From NCBI GenBank assembly GCA_964389675.1, contig CAYMEV010000004.1:1-64000 (forward strand): 64,000 bases of DNA, given 5' to 3'. Both the position numbers and the translations under genes were made by a program. Position 1 is the first letter of the stretch. Each line of letters starts with the position of its first letter. The notes under the pieces are model-generated. The model had not been told where the DNA came from. It searched no databases and worked only from the letters and a program-made list of their open reading frames with translations. The DNA is from CAYMEV01 sp964389675 [NCBI: uncultured Candidatus Sumerlaeota bacterium] (GTDB lineage: Bacteria > CAYMEV01). Shown piece by piece: positions 62,086 through 64,000 of the stretch.

Positions 62086-63261
62086 CTATTCTAAAATTGC
62101 CTTTATCCCTGGCAGGACAACTCCACCAAGAAATTCAAGGCTTGCGCCCCCTCCGGTGGAGACAAAATCAATCATATCCTCAACTCCCGCAACCCCAATG
62201 GCCTGAACGGACTCGCCCCCGCCTACAACTGAGAATGCACCTGATTCGCCAATTGCTCTGGCAATTTCAATAGTGCCTTTTGCAAAATTAGGGAACTCAA
62301 AAACACCCATCGGGCCATTTAAGAATATTGTCTTTGACCCTCTTATATGGTTTTTAAAAAGCTCTACAGTCTTAGGGCCTATATCCATTCCCATCACTTC
62401 ACCGGGTATATCAGGCCCGAAAACCTGCCTCGGGGTATCATTGTCAAATTTTTCCCCGCAAACCCTGTCGACAGGGAGAATTATCTTATCCCGGTACTCC
62501 TTGAGGTAATACCTGCATGCATCAAGGGTTTCATCCTCGTTCAAAGACTGGCCGATCGTAAAGCCTCTTGCTTTCAGGAACGGATAAGAGATTCCGCCGC
62601 CAAGCAGGCATTTATCAACCCTTTTCAACAGATTTTCCAGGACAGCAAGCTTGCTTGAGAGTTTTGCTCCACCCATTACTGCAATATACGGGGATTCCGG
62701 CTCTGCTAACAGTTTTGATAAATTGTTGATCTCATCCTGCATAAGAAAACCGAAACCCTTCGATTTCAAATACCTTGTGATCCCGAATATGGATGCATGG
62801 GCTCTGTGGGAGCTTCCGAATGCATCATTGACATAAACATCTGCAAGCTCAGAGAGCTTTTCTGAAAAAACAGGGTCATTTTTATTTTCTTTCTTGAAGA
62901 ACCTCAGGTTTTCCAGCAGAAGTATATCGCCATTTCTAAGTGACCTTGACAGACTCAGGGCCTCATCGCCTATACATGACCGGGCAAACTTAATTTGAGG
63001 ATATCTTCCCTTAAGGTATTCAAAAACAGGTTTAAGGCTTTTATCCTCTTCATAACCTGTACCCTCAGGCCTCTTAAAATGAGATGCAAGTATCGGGAAG
63101 CCTCCGTTTTCAAGAATATAATCTATAGTCCTGTATGTACTTACTATGCGCTGATCTTCTGCGACCCTGCCATCTTTAAGGGGAACATTAAAATCTGCCC
63201 TGACGAATACACGCTTATTGCGAAGGTCAAGTTTCTGGATAATCCTGTCTGAAATATCCAT
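62086..63261 (-). CDS. pgk: Phosphoglycerate kinase
   Basis: Pgk transfers phosphate between 1,3-bisphosphoglycerate and ADP. N-terminal VFVRADFNVPL (18-28), LASHFKRPEG, ENLRFF and the C-terminal nucleotide-binding GPMGVFE and STGGGASLEFLGG are all present; the length of 391 is normal. It is the second gene of the glycolytic operon, 10 bp after gap and 9 bp before tpiA. Confidence 0.98.
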   Translation of the reverse strand: MDISDRIIQKLDLRNKRVFVRADFNVPLKDGRVAEDQRIVSTYRTIDYILENGGFPILASHFKRPEGTGYEEDKSLKPVFEYLKGRYPQIKFARSCIGDEALSLSRSLRNGDILLLENLRFFKKENKNDPVFSEKLSELADVYVNDAFGSSHRAHASIFGITRYLKSKGFGFLMQDEINNLSKLLAEPESPYIAVMGGAKLSSKLAVLENLLKRVDKCLLGGGISYPFLKARGFTIGQSLNEDETLDACRYYLKEYRDKIILPVDRVCGEKFDNDTPRQVFGPDIPGEVMGMDIGPKTVELFKNHIRGSKTIFLNGPMGVFEFPNFAKGTIEIARAIGESGAFSVVGGGESVQAIGVAGVEDMIDFVSTGGGASLEFLGGVVLPGIKAILE

Positions 63262-63271
63262 ACTGCTGCCC

Positions 63272-64000
<729 letters not shown>

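Overview
The window is gene-dense (about 37-39% G+C by eye, standard genetic code, heavy use of ATA for Ile and AGG/AGA for Arg) and looks like a chromosomal housekeeping segment of an uncultured, probably anaerobic bacterium with a Gram-negative type envelope. Supporting this are a DsbD-type transmembrane reductase, a periplasmic lytic transglycosylase, a lipoprotein, enzymes for CDP-linked deoxysugars, several radical SAM/B12 proteins, NadA, and LarE. Conserved gene orders are present: rho-rpmE-prfA-prmC, gap-pgk-tpiA-secG-tRNA-Leu, and groES-groEL behind a perfect CIRCE operator. An MXAN_5187 C-terminal-type protein, a zinc-ribbon/FHA protein and a degenerate GspE-like protein recall Deltaproteobacteria and neighbouring candidate phyla. 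The exact phylum cannot be fixed from the sequence alone. I see no phage, insertion sequence, CRISPR array, rRNA or replication origin.

Layout. 1-6.0 kb: tail of an RRM RNA-binding protein and its terminator, a membrane protein of the YdjM type, a radical SAM/B12 protein, then (minus) a large unknown protein, a metallo-beta-lactamase-fold hydrolase and a solitary DNA methyltransferase. 6.1-9.8 kb (plus): folK-panB-panC and a zinc-ribbon/pseudokinase/TPR protein. 9.8-17.6 kb (minus): fabI-uvrB, then rho-rpmE-prfA-prmC with an MXAN_5187-type protein and a TPR lipoprotein. 17.7-20.9 kb: HAD phosphatase, ECF sigma factor with its zinc anti-sigma factor, and a convergent HtrA-like protein that has lost its catalytic His and Ser. 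21.0-33.1 kb (mostly plus): a sugar-nucleotide reductase, response regulator, FHA protein, panD-nadA, a partner-switching module (two RsbW-like kinases, STAS protein, GAF-PP2C phosphatase), and immediately behind it a CDP-deoxyhexose cassette (rfbF, rfbG, an SDR, an rfbH homologue without the Fe-S cysteines) and an unknown membrane-anchored protein.

33.2-46.3 kb: CIRCE-groES-groEL-terminator, radical SAM protein, GspE-like pseudo-ATPase, WalJ-type hydrolase, an ABC-2 export operon with zinc-ribbon/TPR partners, a STAS protein, a degenerate hybrid histidine kinase with a good receiver, and class I fbp. 46.3-53.6 kb (minus): a secreted M6-family metalloprotease with FnIII-like modules, then GNAT protein, aldehyde dehydrogenase, mnmA and larE. 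53.8-58.8 kb (plus): two amidohydrolases around a lytic transglycosylase. 58.8-64 kb (minus): gap (cut by the window end)-pgk-tpiA-secG-tRNA-Leu(GAG)-dsbD.

How they work together: gap/pgk/tpiA/fbp serve glycolysis and gluconeogenesis; folK/panB/panC/panD/nadA make folate, pantothenate and NAD; prfA/prmC/rpmE/mnmA serve translation. The most notable pattern is the number of homologues of well-known enzymes whose catalytic residues are missing (HtrA, kinase, GspE, histidine kinase, RfbH cluster ligands), which suggests regulatory or scaffold roles. A second pattern is very tight convergent gene packing with few intrinsic terminators in a rho-encoding genome. No intergenic gap exceeds about 215 bp.
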